Both the position numbers and the translations under genes were made by a program. The notes beneath the pieces were generated by a model, which did not search any database, had not been told where the DNA came from, and saw only the letters and a program-made list of their open reading frames with translations. Shown here piece by piece: positions 26,928-34,800 of a stretch of DNA of 64,000 bases (the first letter of the stretch is position 1; the number at the start of each line of letters is the position of its first letter). The stretch covers positions 6,762,001 through 6,826,000 of the forward strand of contig NZ_AP025343.1 in NCBI RefSeq assembly GCF_021654775.1, given 5' to 3'. Origin of the DNA: Paenibacillus azoreducens. Its GTDB lineage: Bacteria > Bacillota > Bacilli > Paenibacillales > Paenibacillaceae.

Positions 26928-26954
26928 TTATCGGCAGCTATACTGCAATATTGA
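26928..26954 (-). promoter_or_regulatory. SigD-type promoter of fliB
   Basis: TCAA, 15 nt, GCCGATAA on the minus strand. It partly overlaps the end of the preceding 122-aa gene region. Confidence 0.62.
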
Positions 26955-26961
26955 AGGAGTC

Positions 26962-27330
26962 TCAAGAAAGTATGTAAACTTGAAAAGAACTGGTCAGTTC
27001 ATCCCTCCACATTTGAAATGAAGGCAATAGTAACTGATTCAACTTAGAGGAAGCAGAATGAATATCATATAGTTCATAAGCGGTTATAAGATCATTGAAT
27101 ATGGCTTCAATTCTATTCATCATATCTTGGATATGATGATCAGAAAGGAATGGGTCCAACAAAGATAGAGCATTAGCGATTTGGCAAAACCCATGTACAA
27201 TATCTTCTAATATGTATACTGTCTTTTCCATACTACCCGCATATAATTGATTACTGATATAGTACAATCCTTCGCTGCATGTTTCAGCAAGCTCAAGCGA
27301 TCTCCTCATTACTTCCATGTATTCTTCCAT
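26962..27330 (-). CDS. Unknown 122-aa helical protein between hag and fliB
   Basis: I do not recognise this protein. It is acidic and predicted to be an all-helical bundle (MEVMRRSLELAETCSEGLYY, VYILEDIVHGFCQIANALSL, MMNRIEAIFNDLITAYELYD). It has no signal peptide or membrane helix. AGAGGT lies 8 nt before the ATG. It begins 33 bp after the hag terminator and ends 75 bp before fliB. Its size and make-up recall export chaperones (FliS/FliT type), so a role with flagellin handling or modification is a reasonable guess, but only from context. Confidence 0.72.
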   Translation of the reverse strand: MEEYMEVMRRSLELAETCSEGLYYISNQLYAGSMEKTVYILEDIVHGFCQIANALSLLDPFLSDHHIQDMMNRIEAIFNDLITAYELYDIHSASSKLNQLLLPSFQMWRDELTSSFQVYILS

Positions 27331-27363
27331 TAAGGTCTACCTCTCATAAAAATGGGTTGAAAA

Positions 27364-27390
27364 AGAGACCTTAGAAATTCTAAGGTCTCT
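27364..27390 (-). terminator. hag terminator
   Basis: Perfect stem AGAGACCTTAGAA/TTCTAAGGTCTCT with TTTTC following on the minus strand, 17 bp after the hag stop. Confidence 0.92.
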
Positions 27391-27406
27391 TTCTTTAAAA
27401 TAAATC

Positions 27407-28687
27407 TTAACGAAGCAATTGCAGAACGCCTTGAGGCTGTTGGTTTGCTTGAGCCAACATAGCTTGAGCTGCTTGAGTAAGAATGTTGTTCTTTGTGAAC
27501 TGAACCATTTCTTTAGCCATATCCACGTCGCGGATACGGGATTCAGCAGCACTCAGGTTCTCGGAAGAAGCTCCCAAGTTGTTTACTGTGTGTTCCAGAC
27601 GGTTTTGGTAAGCACCAAGTTTGGAACGTTCAGTGGATACAGTTTCCAAAGCGTTGTTGATTGTAGTGATGGCTTTGTTAGCTGTTTTAGCAGAAGAAAT
27701 GTCAGTACCGCCAACATGTACTTTTTGGCCAGCTGCAGCATCTGCTTTTAATTTGAACACTGGGTTACCATCAGCATCTTTAAATGTTTTCAGATCAGCA
27801 GCATCGGCCTTAGCAAATACGTTGCCATTTTGATCTTGAAGTTCCAAATCTGTTCCGTTGGCAACGATTTTATAGTCGCCAGCTTGTAAGGATTTGTTAT
27901 CAAATTCTGTAACTCCAGTCGCTGCAGTATCAGAAGTAACACCTACTTTAGAACCAACTTTAACAGCATCCTTGAATTCAATAGTATCAGTATTTTTCGC
28001 TACAGCTTTGAATAGTAGGCCATCACCGGATGTAGCAACAGTTTCACCTGCATCGTTCAACAACACAAACTTAGAAGAATCTTTTGGATCTGCTGCTACA
28101 GTAAGTTCTTTTCCTTTATAAGCATCAAAGGATTTATCGGTATTAACAACTGTACCTGCAACATCAACTTCAGATTTACCAACTACACCCAGATTCAAAC
28201 CACGAAGATCGCCTACAGTCAAAGAAATGTTTTGTCCTTCGTTAGCACCGATGTGGAAAGTTCCTTGGAAAGAACCGTCGAGCAATTTCTTGGTGTTGAA
28301 CTCTGTATCTCTACCGATACGAGTCAGTTCTTGCGCCAGTTGGTCCACTTCTTTTTGCAGGTTAGCACGGTCTTTGTCCGTGTTTGTATCTGTGGAAGAT
28401 TGAACAGCCAGTTCGCGCATACGTTGCAGGATGCTGTGAGTTTCAGTCAATGCACCTTCAGCTGTTTGGATCAAAGAGATACCGTCTTGAGCGTTTTTGG
28501 AAGCCATGTCCAAACCGCGGATTTGGCCGCGCATTTTTTCGGAAATTGCCAAGCCGGCAGCGTCATCGCCTGCACGGTTGATGCGAAGACCGGAAGACAA
28601 TTTCTCCAGGTTTTTAGAAGAAGCTGTTGTGTTTGCGCCCAATTGGCGGTGTGTGTTCAGTGCCGCAATATTGTGATTGATAATCAT
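27407..28687 (-). CDS. hag: Flagellin
   Basis: The filament subunit, 426 aa. The N-terminal D0/D1 region is canonical (MIINHNIAALNTHRQLGANT, LSSGLRINRAGDDAAGLAIS, DTNTDKDRANLQKEVDQLAQ), and so is the C-terminal D1/D0 (LGAYQNRLEHTVNNL, ESRIRDVDMAKEMVQFTKNN, ANQQPQGVLQLL). Residues about 190-330 form a variable, lysine-rich outer domain, which could be a target of FliB. AAGGAGG precedes the start. Upstream are a SigD promoter and a CsrA-type hairpin in the leader. It is followed by a strong terminator. Confidence 0.98.
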   Translation of the reverse strand: MIINHNIAALNTHRQLGANTTASSKNLEKLSSGLRINRAGDDAAGLAISEKMRGQIRGLDMASKNAQDGISLIQTAEGALTETHSILQRMRELAVQSSTDTNTDKDRANLQKEVDQLAQELTRIGRDTEFNTKKLLDGSFQGTFHIGANEGQNISLTVGDLRGLNLGVVGKSEVDVAGTVVNTDKSFDAYKGKELTVAADPKDSSKFVLLNDAGETVATSGDGLLFKAVAKNTDTIEFKDAVKVGSKVGVTSDTAATGVTEFDNKSLQAGDYKIVANGTDLELQDQNGNVFAKADAADLKTFKDADGNPVFKLKADAAAGQKVHVGGTDISSAKTANKAITTINNALETVSTERSKLGAYQNRLEHTVNNLGASSENLSAAESRIRDVDMAKEMVQFTKNNILTQAAQAMLAQANQQPQGVLQLLR

Positions 28688-28716
28688 TTCTTTTTTCCTC
28701 CTTGAAGTTCGTTATT

Positions 28717-28730
28717 CCACATCCATGTGG
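28717..28730 (-). promoter_or_regulatory. CsrA-binding hairpin in the hag leader
   Basis: CCACATGGATGTGG on the minus strand forms a 5-bp stem (CCACA/TGTGG) with TGGA in the loop. ACATGGATGT matches the CsrA consensus ACARGGAUGU at 9 of 10 positions. The second site would be the Shine-Dalgarno AAGGAGGA at 28694-28703. Two such sites are needed for CsrA to block flagellin translation. Confidence 0.75.
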
Positions 28731-28787
28731 CTATTCTTACATCTATTCCGTGAGTCGGCCGTACCCACAAAATAGCTTGTAATACTT

Positions 28788-28815
28788 ATATCGACTGACG
28801 CCTTTGATATTTTTA
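28788..28815 (-). promoter_or_regulatory. SigD promoter of hag
   Basis: TAAA, 16 nt, GTCGATAT on the minus strand (15 nt if AAAA is used as -35). The transcript start would be about 90 nt before the hag ATG, leaving the CsrA hairpin in the leader. Confidence 0.75.
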
Positions 28816-28841
28816 TAGGCTTCGCAAATATTTTTTTGAAA

Positions 28842-29075
28842 TTAATTCCGTTTTTTTAGCTGCTCCCTGAGCGCCTCCAAGTTGGCGGCTGCCGGAGAGG
28901 CCGATTCCTGGTTGGCTTCCTTGATCGAGAGGTACACCTCTTTTCTATAAATATCCACGTCAGAGGGAGCAGAGATGCCAATTTTAATCGTATCACCTTC
29001 TACACTTAACACTGTAATTTCTATTTGATCCTGGATGACAATTGCTTCGCCCTTCTTACGTGAAAGAACCAACAT
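28842..29075 (-). CDS. csrA: Carbon storage regulator CsrA
   Basis: A 77-aa RNA-binding repressor with the complete fold (MLVLSRKKGEAIVIQDQIEI, TIKIGISAPSDVDIYRKEVY) and a short C-terminal extension rich in alanine and lysine. It represses hag translation and is antagonised by FliW. I use the ATG at 29075, which overlaps the end of fliW by 20 bp; GGGAG lies 10 nt upstream. The upstream in-frame ATG gives three more residues. fliW and csrA are thus translationally coupled. Confidence 0.95.
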   Translation of the reverse strand: MLVLSRKKGEAIVIQDQIEITVLSVEGDTIKIGISAPSDVDIYRKEVYLSIKEANQESASPAAANLEALREQLKKRN

Positions 29076-29508
29076 CCCTTGCATTCTCCCTTCCATTCAT
29101 ATTCCACAGCTCTTGTTTGGCGCCATACTTTGAAGTATGCAGGACAACCTGTTTTCCGATCTGTAGTTTAGGATTTAATACAATAGGAGCCAACAAATTA
29201 ATCGTTGATTTCTCAACCGGATCTTTTAACGTAATAATGCTTCTTACTAGCATTTCATCTTCTATTTTCAGCTCGTCCACCTCAGCCGGTTGCAGTTCGA
29301 ACTCATAGTCACGGTAAAACAGGAACGGATCGGTGATCAGAAAGGATACATATTTTTCACGAGTCGATTGCAGGTACTGAAACGGATCGTCTTGATTGGA
29401 AATCAATACGAAATCTTTTTCTGCTGCAAAGCCGGGAATCCCTTTTGAAAAATGAAATACATCCCGCTCATCAATTTCCAATGGCCCCCAGGTTGTTTCT
29501 ATAATCAA
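29056..29508 (-). CDS. fliW: Flagellar assembly factor FliW
   Basis: FliW binds flagellin; when flagellin is exported, free FliW sequesters CsrA, so hag translation matches assembly. The 150-aa protein has the family motifs ISFPKGIPGF-type (VFHFSKGIPGFAAEKDFVLI), FQYLQSTREKYVSFLITDPF and TINLLAPIVLNPKLQIGKQV. It starts with TTG at 29508 with AAGGAG 10 nt upstream. The reading frame ends inside csrA. Upstream lies a 313-bp gap with a terminator and a family B repeat, so fliW-csrA probably has its own promoter. Confidence 0.95.
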   Translation of the reverse strand: MIIETTWGPLEIDERDVFHFSKGIPGFAAEKDFVLISNQDDPFQYLQSTREKYVSFLITDPFLFYRDYEFELQPAEVDELKIEDEMLVRSIITLKDPVEKSTINLLAPIVLNPKLQIGKQVVLHTSKYGAKQELWNMNGRENARDVGSFT

Positions 29509-29580
29509 GTTATTTCACTCCTTTTTCGAGATCAAAAATAAGGCTCAACTCAAATTAGTTCTCGACATTTTGCGTGTTGA

Positions 29581-29716
29581 CCGCTGCGGCTCCGGATCGT
29601 TCTTCCGATCGCTGTTGTCTCCAAATTTCTATGATTGTATTTTTCAAAGGCGTAGAAATTCGGAGACAAAGGCGAACGCTTCCGCTTCTTCAGATCGATT
29701 CCGTCCCCTCCGCTAC
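29581..29716. repeat. Family B dispersed repeat, copy B2
   Basis: Modules as in B1: GGATCGTTCTTCCGATCGCT, central inverted pair TTGTCTCCAAATTT/AAATTCGGAGACAA, and TCTTCAGATCGATTCCGTCC. It fills the gap between yviE and fliW; no gene is present there. Confidence 0.72.
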
Positions 29717-29768
29717 TTTCGCCTATTGCCAAGTACTAATCATGATGTTGAGCCATAAATAAAATAAG

Positions 29769-29817
29769 AAAAAAACGGTTCAGGCTTTTATAGAAAAAAG
29801 ACTGTAGCCGTTTTTTT
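29769..29817 (-). terminator. Terminator after yviE
   Basis: AAAAACGGCTACAG pairs imperfectly with CTGAACCGTTTTT on the minus strand, followed by a T-run; A/T runs on both sides suggest it works in both directions. Confidence 0.6.
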
Positions 29818-29821
29818 ACAC

Positions 29822-30385
29822 CTAAATTTGAGTATCGAGTTCTGGCGGAATAATTTCAACTGACTGGTACTGCCTCATATAAATATTTAGTTTTCCTCTA
29901 TGATATTCAACTTCGGGCGGGTTGGCTTGAGCTTGAATATCCGTTGTCCCTTCCCTGTATTCAATTTGTATGGGTGTAATATCAAAGCGGATATCTACAT
30001 TATCTACCGAGGCCGGTCCCCGGAATTCGGGTAATGCAGGGATGCCGGTATCTCTCCCATAAACTTCGGCAATCGTATTGCCTGGCTGATGAATTGCAGC
30101 GATGCGATTCCCCTGCTCCACTCTATGGGCGATCCCTTGTAAAAAGATCTCTCGAATCCCGGAATAAATCCGCTGGTTCATCTCCAAAGGAGGGCCGCCA
30201 TTATAAGCCGCCCAGGCCTTGGACTGATCCACGGTCAGTCGAGGATTAGTATGTTGAATATCAAATTGACCCGGCGTTGTCGAGATGCTTAAACTCGCCC
30301 TTGGCTGGCGCATTGAGTATTCTCCCAGCCCCGCCTCTATTCCTAAAAGAGCAGGTTTTTGCCTAATTTGTATCATCGCCTGCAT
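29822..30385 (-). CDS. yviE: DUF6470/YviE family protein of the flagellar locus
   Basis: The 187-aa protein corresponds by position (between flgL and fliW) and by type to Bacillus YviE. It has repeated short beta segments with PxxxIxxxxxxL patterns (RASLSISTTPGQFDIQHTNP, VDIRFDITPIQIEYREGTTD, EVEYHRGKLNIYMRQYQSVE). Function is unknown. The start is uncertain: I use ATG 30385, with GGGGTG 9 nt upstream; GTG at 30397 and ATG at 30376 are alternatives. It begins about 17 bp after the flgL stop and is followed by a terminator. Confidence 0.82.
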   Translation of the reverse strand: MQAMIQIRQKPALLGIEAGLGEYSMRQPRASLSISTTPGQFDIQHTNPRLTVDQSKAWAAYNGGPPLEMNQRIYSGIREIFLQGIAHRVEQGNRIAAIHQPGNTIAEVYGRDTGIPALPEFRGPASVDNVDIRFDITPIQIEYREGTTDIQAQANPPEVEYHRGKLNIYMRQYQSVEIIPPELDTQI

Positions 30386-30401
30386 GATATCCTGCACCCC
30401 G

Positions 30402-31298
30402 TTATCTTAGAAAATCAACCAGCGAAGGCTGAATAATTTTGGCACCTGAAGACAAAGAAGCATTATAGATATTTTCCTGGATTTTTGAGTCCATAATGAT
30501 CTTAGCATAGTCTGCGTCTTCTGTTTTAGATTGCAGATCCGTCAGGTTCAGCTCCATATCTTTTAAACGATCCTGCATCAGTTCTACCCGATTCGTTTTT
30601 GCTCCAATATCCGCTCTTACGGTCAGAATCTTATCCACTCTTGTATCAATATTGGTCAGCTGCTTCGACAATTCGGGGAAATTTCCTTTTTCAAGAGCAT
30701 CCATAATCGTATCGACAACGGTAAACAAATTGTCCTGATCCTGGTCGGTACCAAAAACATCATTCCCGGTTACATTAATAGGGAGTTTAATACCCTCACC
30801 CACGATAAAATTCACTTGTCCGGAGTCAGTGATCACTTTATTGGCGTTGTCGCTATCCGGGTACGGCTTCTTATCATATGTTTGTCCGTTAAAAATATAT
30901 TTCCCGTTGATTTTGCTGTTGGCAATGTCAACAAGCTGCTCTTTCAATTGGCTTACTTCTTCCTTAACACTGTCCAGCGCGGATTGGGGATTCGTCCCAT
31001 TGGCAGCTTGTACCGTTAGCTCCCTGAGTTTCTGAATCACATCTCCTGCCTGGTTAAGTACCGTATCATTATAATCAAGCCATGATAAAGCACTATCCAC
31101 ATTGCTCTGATATTGTTCATTGGAAGAAAGCTCTGTCCGATAACGAAGAGAATATGTAATGCCCACTGGGTTATCGGATGGTTTGTTAATCTTGCGTCCC
31201 GATGCCAACTGATTCTGGGTTTGGCTCATTTGGTACGTATTCCGGTTCAGGTTTAACATCAATTGCGAGTTCATCATATTAGAAGTCACGCGTAACAT
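30402..31298 (-). CDS. flgL: Flagellar hook-associated protein 3
   Basis: FlgL is the junction protein between FlgK and the flagellin filament. The 298-aa protein has flagellin-like ends: LMLNLNRNTYQMSQTQNQLA, SGRKINKPSDNPVGITYSLR near the N terminus and ADYAKIIMDSKIQENIYNAS, LSSGAKIIQPSLVDFL at the C terminus. It is 21 bp after flgK. The start is the first ATG of the frame, next to an AGGGAGG site. Confidence 0.95.
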   Translation of the reverse strand: MLRVTSNMMNSQLMLNLNRNTYQMSQTQNQLASGRKINKPSDNPVGITYSLRYRTELSSNEQYQSNVDSALSWLDYNDTVLNQAGDVIQKLRELTVQAANGTNPQSALDSVKEEVSQLKEQLVDIANSKINGKYIFNGQTYDKKPYPDSDNANKVITDSGQVNFIVGEGIKLPINVTGNDVFGTDQDQDNLFTVVDTIMDALEKGNFPELSKQLTNIDTRVDKILTVRADIGAKTNRVELMQDRLKDMELNLTDLQSKTEDADYAKIIMDSKIQENIYNASLSSGAKIIQPSLVDFLR

Positions 31299-31319
31299 AA
31301 GCTAACACCTCCCTAAAAT

Positions 31320-32909
31320 CTATCTGCCGACAACTCCGGTCGAATTAATAAGCTTGTCCAAAAGCTGGTCAAAGGTTGTCATGAATCTTGCGGAAGCACC
31401 ATATGCATGTTGAAACATGATCATATTGGACATTTCCTCGTCCAGCGAAACGCCGCTCACTGATTGGCGTTGATTATTCACTTGTTCAACCAATGTTTCC
31501 GAATTGTCCATTTGACGCAGCGCATCTTGCGCCTCTACCCCAAGCTGCCCTACCATGGAGTTAAACAGCGAGCCTATGGTCCCCTTTTGCCCATTTTGAG
31601 TGGGAACAAAAATATTGTCCTTCAAGTTGGCAAGCAAAATTGCCAGCGAATTGTTCCCCGTTACCACATGTGCATCAGTACCTAAACCATCCACTCTAAG
31701 CGATGTGGCCACTAAAGAAGGATTGGCAGCAATTTCGGGGTTCAGCTGAATGGTCCCTGCCGATGCTTCCCCAACAAAAAACGGTTTGCCCGGATTTACC
31801 GTTCCGTCAATGGTATATCCCAATTGATGGAGGCCATTTAAGCCTTTAACGATCATTTTTGCGTCTTTATTCAGGACAGCCCCTTCAGGCATCGCCTGCC
31901 CTGCAGGCAGCATGCTGACATTTCCATTTAAAGTAATCTCCGCGTTTTCCGATAGCACGGTTCCGGCTGGCAGCCTTGAACCTTGCGGGATGGTGACTTC
32001 CGTCTCTCCCGTTGCAATCGTATTCGCAAGTTGGTCCAGTTGATTCCTATAGTTGGTTATATAATTTCTACTGGAATAAATCATCCCGTAGACTTCGCCA
32101 TCAGTCAAACTATTGCTGTCGAACGCTGTAGACAGAAACTCGCCATCCACATTCACGGCCGGCGGCTGTCCTGCCTCAAGCAGCAGCTGGTTAGCCCCCA
32201 ATGAAATATTGTATCCCTGTTCCGTCTCCGTTACCGAGATATTAATAATTTTGGAGAGCTTGTCCGTAAGCAAGTCCCGTTGATCCCGCAAATCATTGGC
32301 ATTGTCTCCGAGACTTTCAATTCGGGCTATGGATTGGTTCAAGTCGGAAATGGAAGATAGATATCCGTTAATTTCCTGGGCCTTCAAATCGACACTTGCG
32401 TTGAGATCTCTATCAAGGTTATTAATTTGACGGCTTACATGGTTTAAACCATCTGTCAAAGCTTGTGCGGTTTGCACGACTATTTTTCGGCCTGTTGGAT
32501 CTTCAGGATTCTTGCTAAGATCGGACCAAGCTTTCCAGAACTTATCCAACACAGTCCGTATTCCCGTATCCGAAGGCTCATTAATGATAGCTTGTAATTT
32601 ATCAAGCGTGTTATATTTGACGGTCCAGCTTCCGTTCGAGCTGTTCTCGCCTCTGAACTGGCCGTCGAGAAACTTTTCCCGAATCCGTTCTATTGCGGAA
32701 AATTCCACCCCTGTCCCCAGCTGCCCCGGCGCATTGGAACGGTTCATTCCAAATGCTTCAATCGGCAAGGACGGACGCATTCTAACAGTCTGCCGGCTGT
32801 ATCCTTCCGTATTTGCGTTGGCGATATTATGTCCGGTTGTATTTAAAGCGGCTGTCTGAGTAAAAAGGCTTCGTTTTGCCGTTTCGATCGAATGAAATGT
32901 TGATGTCAT
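31320..32909 (-). CDS. flgK: Flagellar hook-associated protein 1
   Basis: FlgK joins hook and filament. The 529-aa protein has the rod/hook N-terminal signature (FHSIETAKRSLFTQTAALNT, TGHNIANANTEGYSRQTVRM) and the C-terminal helix (GVSLDEEMSNMIMFQHAYGA, SARFMTTFDQLLDKLINSTG). Position between flgN and flgL is standard. The spacing to flgN is 39 bp. Part of the middle (PAGTVLSENAEI, PEGAVLNKDAKM) shows a short internal repeat. Confidence 0.96.
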   Translation of the reverse strand: MTSTFHSIETAKRSLFTQTAALNTTGHNIANANTEGYSRQTVRMRPSLPIEAFGMNRSNAPGQLGTGVEFSAIERIREKFLDGQFRGENSSNGSWTVKYNTLDKLQAIINEPSDTGIRTVLDKFWKAWSDLSKNPEDPTGRKIVVQTAQALTDGLNHVSRQINNLDRDLNASVDLKAQEINGYLSSISDLNQSIARIESLGDNANDLRDQRDLLTDKLSKIINISVTETEQGYNISLGANQLLLEAGQPPAVNVDGEFLSTAFDSNSLTDGEVYGMIYSSRNYITNYRNQLDQLANTIATGETEVTIPQGSRLPAGTVLSENAEITLNGNVSMLPAGQAMPEGAVLNKDAKMIVKGLNGLHQLGYTIDGTVNPGKPFFVGEASAGTIQLNPEIAANPSLVATSLRVDGLGTDAHVVTGNNSLAILLANLKDNIFVPTQNGQKGTIGSLFNSMVGQLGVEAQDALRQMDNSETLVEQVNNQRQSVSGVSLDEEMSNMIMFQHAYGASARFMTTFDQLLDKLINSTGVVGR

Positions 32910-32948
32910 TTCGTCCCCACCTTTGATATAAACATTAGAATTCAGTGC

Positions 32949-33455
32949 TTAAGCTTTTGAATCAAAATATCCCGATTGTGATTTCCCCCCAGTCCCGTCC
33001 GTTAAAGGATTCTGATATGTAACTTCCTGGTAAGGAGTGTCCACTAACAAATTCAAAGAATAATCAATGAATGAAAGGGCCTGCTCAATTAACTTTTGAT
33101 TAAGGTCATTAGCCTGCTTAAGCGAATGCAGCGTATCGGAAAGTTGCTTTTGCACGCTTTGCAATCTTTTCTTATCCTCCACATCAAAGACGAGCCGGAT
33201 TAATTCCGTTATATTCAAGTTCAACTGGGACTTAATACCTCGTTCATGCAAGTACTGCTGGGCAATCTCGGCTCTTTTCGATTCCAAAAGCTCTATTTGT
33301 TTTAGTCCCTTGGTCTCCTGATTCATCAGTTTGACCAGGGTATCAATATCGTTTCCGATGATTGCATTCTTTTTGCTCTTTGCAATTTCCAGCATCTGCT
33401 GGTGTTGAACATCTAAATTCTCCAAGACCGTAATAAGCAACTCAATAGAAGACAA
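32949..33455 (-). CDS. flgN: FlgN family chaperone
   Basis: FlgN-type proteins chaperone FlgK and FlgL. The 168-aa protein is a long helical hairpin (LENLDVQHQQMLEIAKSKKN, NQETKGLKQIELLESKRAEI, LQSVQKQLSDTLHSLKQAND), as in YvyG of Bacillus, which has the same position. It appears to start with TTG at 33455, with AGGTGATC just upstream inside the flgM stop region; no ATG is better placed. It is 10 bp after flgM. Confidence 0.88.
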   Translation of the reverse strand: MSSIELLITVLENLDVQHQQMLEIAKSKKNAIIGNDIDTLVKLMNQETKGLKQIELLESKRAEIAQQYLHERGIKSQLNLNITELIRLVFDVEDKKRLQSVQKQLSDTLHSLKQANDLNQKLIEQALSFIDYSLNLLVDTPYQEVTYQNPLTDGTGGKSQSGYFDSKA

Positions 33456-33465
33456 TTGCGATCAC

Positions 33466-33747
33466 CTAGTTTCCCCGGTTTTTGAAATACGGCAAAAGCT
33501 TCTCGGCGATTTTACCAGCATCGACATGGTAAGTGCCGGTAGAGACCTGCTGCTTGAGATCCTGAATTCGCTGCACTCTTTCAGGGTCGATGTTGCGCTC
33601 CTGAGCCTCGAGCATTTCAATCGCCTCCGAGGAAATGGACACCTCATCCTTGCGGCGTTCCATTTTTCTGGTTTCCTGTCTTTGGGTCTCCATATTCCGT
33701 TGATAGGGGTTTACTCCGCCAATTCGTCCGGTATCATTAATTTTCAT
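33466..33747 (-). CDS. flgM: Anti-sigma-28 factor FlgM
   Basis: FlgM holds SigD inactive until the hook is complete. The 93-aa protein begins MKINDTGRIGGVNPYQRNM and has the conserved C-terminal sigma-binding region (RKDEVSISSEAIEMLEAQER, VQRIQDLKQQVSTGTYHVDA, GKIAEKLLPYF). The element at 33775-34068 ends only 27 bp before its start codon, so its leader has been altered by an insertion. A SigD-type promoter lies beyond the insertion at 34173-34200. Confidence 0.95.
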   Translation of the reverse strand: MKINDTGRIGGVNPYQRNMETQRQETRKMERRKDEVSISSEAIEMLEAQERNIDPERVQRIQDLKQQVSTGTYHVDAGKIAEKLLPYFKNRGN

Positions 33748-33774
33748 ATCCTACACCTTCTTTCAAATATATAA

Positions 33775-34068
33775 GAGGTTGTTCAAAAAGTCCGCCTTTG
33801 ATAAGTAAACCTTTAATCGAGGCCACATCATGGATGAGCGACCGCGATTCAAAGGTAGGTTTTCTTGCGATATAGAATTTCATCAGCGTAGCTGATAACT
33901 TATAAATTCTATATCTAACACGAAGTGAATCAGGAAGCAACTCGGCATCGAATCTTGAATTCAGCCGGGCCTTCCGGTGCTCACGTACCCATACGTACGC
34001 TCCGCTCCTCAGTCCCTATCTTCATCCAATCTTCTCGGTGCTGAAAACCGGCCTTTTTGAACTCGCAC
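33775..34068. mobile_element. Family C MITE-like element, copy C1
   Basis: The 294-bp non-coding element begins GAGGTTGTTCAAAAAGTCCGC and ends CCGGCCTTTTTGAACTCGCAC, with inverted GTTCAAAAAG/CTTTTTGAAC. It is flanked by a perfect 5-bp direct repeat, TATAA (33770-33774 and 34069-34073). Its inner right part (GAATTCAGCCGGGCCTTCCG) is shared with C3. Confidence 0.8.
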
Positions 34069-34146
34069 TATAAGGACGCCTTCAGGCGATTCTCGCATCA
34101 GTCAAAAACGTGGCATCCAAGCGGTAATCATATGCCAGATCAACGT

Positions 34147-34179
34147 AAAAAACCGATAAATCTTTACTAAGTTTATCGG
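34147..34179 (-). terminator. Terminator after yvyF
   Basis: CCGATAAA/TTTATCGG stem with an 11-nt loop followed by TTTTTT on the minus strand, 53 bp after the yvyF stop. Its first half overlaps the -10 of the SigD promoter candidate. Confidence 0.85.
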
Positions 34180-34200
34180 CCGCAAATGAGACATTATTTA
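34173..34200 (-). promoter_or_regulatory. SigD-type promoter candidate for flgM
   Basis: TAAA, 16 nt, GCCGATAA on the minus strand. The -10 is also the left arm of the terminator. A transcript from here would begin inside the loop and would lack the left arm, so it would not be terminated. Confidence 0.5.
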
Positions 34201-34231
34201 TAGTTGTATTTGTTTTTAGTGCGGTAGTCTG

Positions 34232-34642
34232 TTATTTATGGAATTTATCCACGACGCGATAGGTTCCATCGCCCTGCTTTTTAGGATCGGCGTCCTTGTT
34301 GGCTTCGTCTTTAATCACCTGATGCAGTTCTTTGGTCAGACGCGAGCGACAGGAATCGCACATATGACCCTCGCGGATCAGGGTACCGCATACCTCACAA
34401 GGATACATCAAATTCGGCGCATTCATGACCGAAATCCGTCCCTCGCGGATAAAGCGGGTGATCTGCTTGATGGAAACCTCGGTAGCCTCCGAAAGCTCCT
34501 GAATTGTCGCGCCCTTCTCCTCACGCAGGTACTGAACACATTTTTCATATTCATGTTCAATTTCCTTAATGCAGTTCGGGCACATGTCTTTAAAATTCGC
34601 AGCGAACAATCGGCCGCACCGAGGACAGTTAGCCAGATTCAC
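34232..34642 (-). CDS. yvyF: YvyF-type flagellar operon protein (TIGR03826 type)
   Basis: The 136-aa protein has an N-terminal zinc ribbon (NCPRCGRLFAANFKDMCPNC), a MerR-like helix-turn-helix (IQELSEATEVSIKQITRFIR), and a second ribbon (YPCEVCGTLIREGHMCDSCR). This is the YvyF protein that heads the flgM operon in Bacilli; its biochemical role is not settled. The start is GTG at 34642 behind AAGGGGG. Separated from flgM by a terminator and a family C element. Confidence 0.93.
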   Translation of the reverse strand: MNLANCPRCGRLFAANFKDMCPNCIKEIEHEYEKCVQYLREEKGATIQELSEATEVSIKQITRFIREGRISVMNAPNLMYPCEVCGTLIREGHMCDSCRSRLTKELHQVIKDEANKDADPKKQGDGTYRVVDKFHK

Positions 34643-34800
34643 GATTACGCCCCCTTATATCTTTAACAAATCAAATTACAGTTTGAAATAAACTATAAAA
34701 AATTCCTCAATCATTCTGTTAATAATAGATTACATGATACATCCTCCCTTCGTCCATCTTTTTTCGCGAAATCGGTATGGGTTTGGCGGATTTTGCCACT

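Noticed and set aside
27337..27552. 71-codon minus-strand frame overlapping the end of hag
   Set aside because: It is a shifted frame of the flagellin C terminus and crosses the hag terminator.
29570..29762. Short frames in the yviE-fliW gap and similar frames at 48387-48713 and 50655-50888
   Set aside because: All are translations of family B repeats without start signals.
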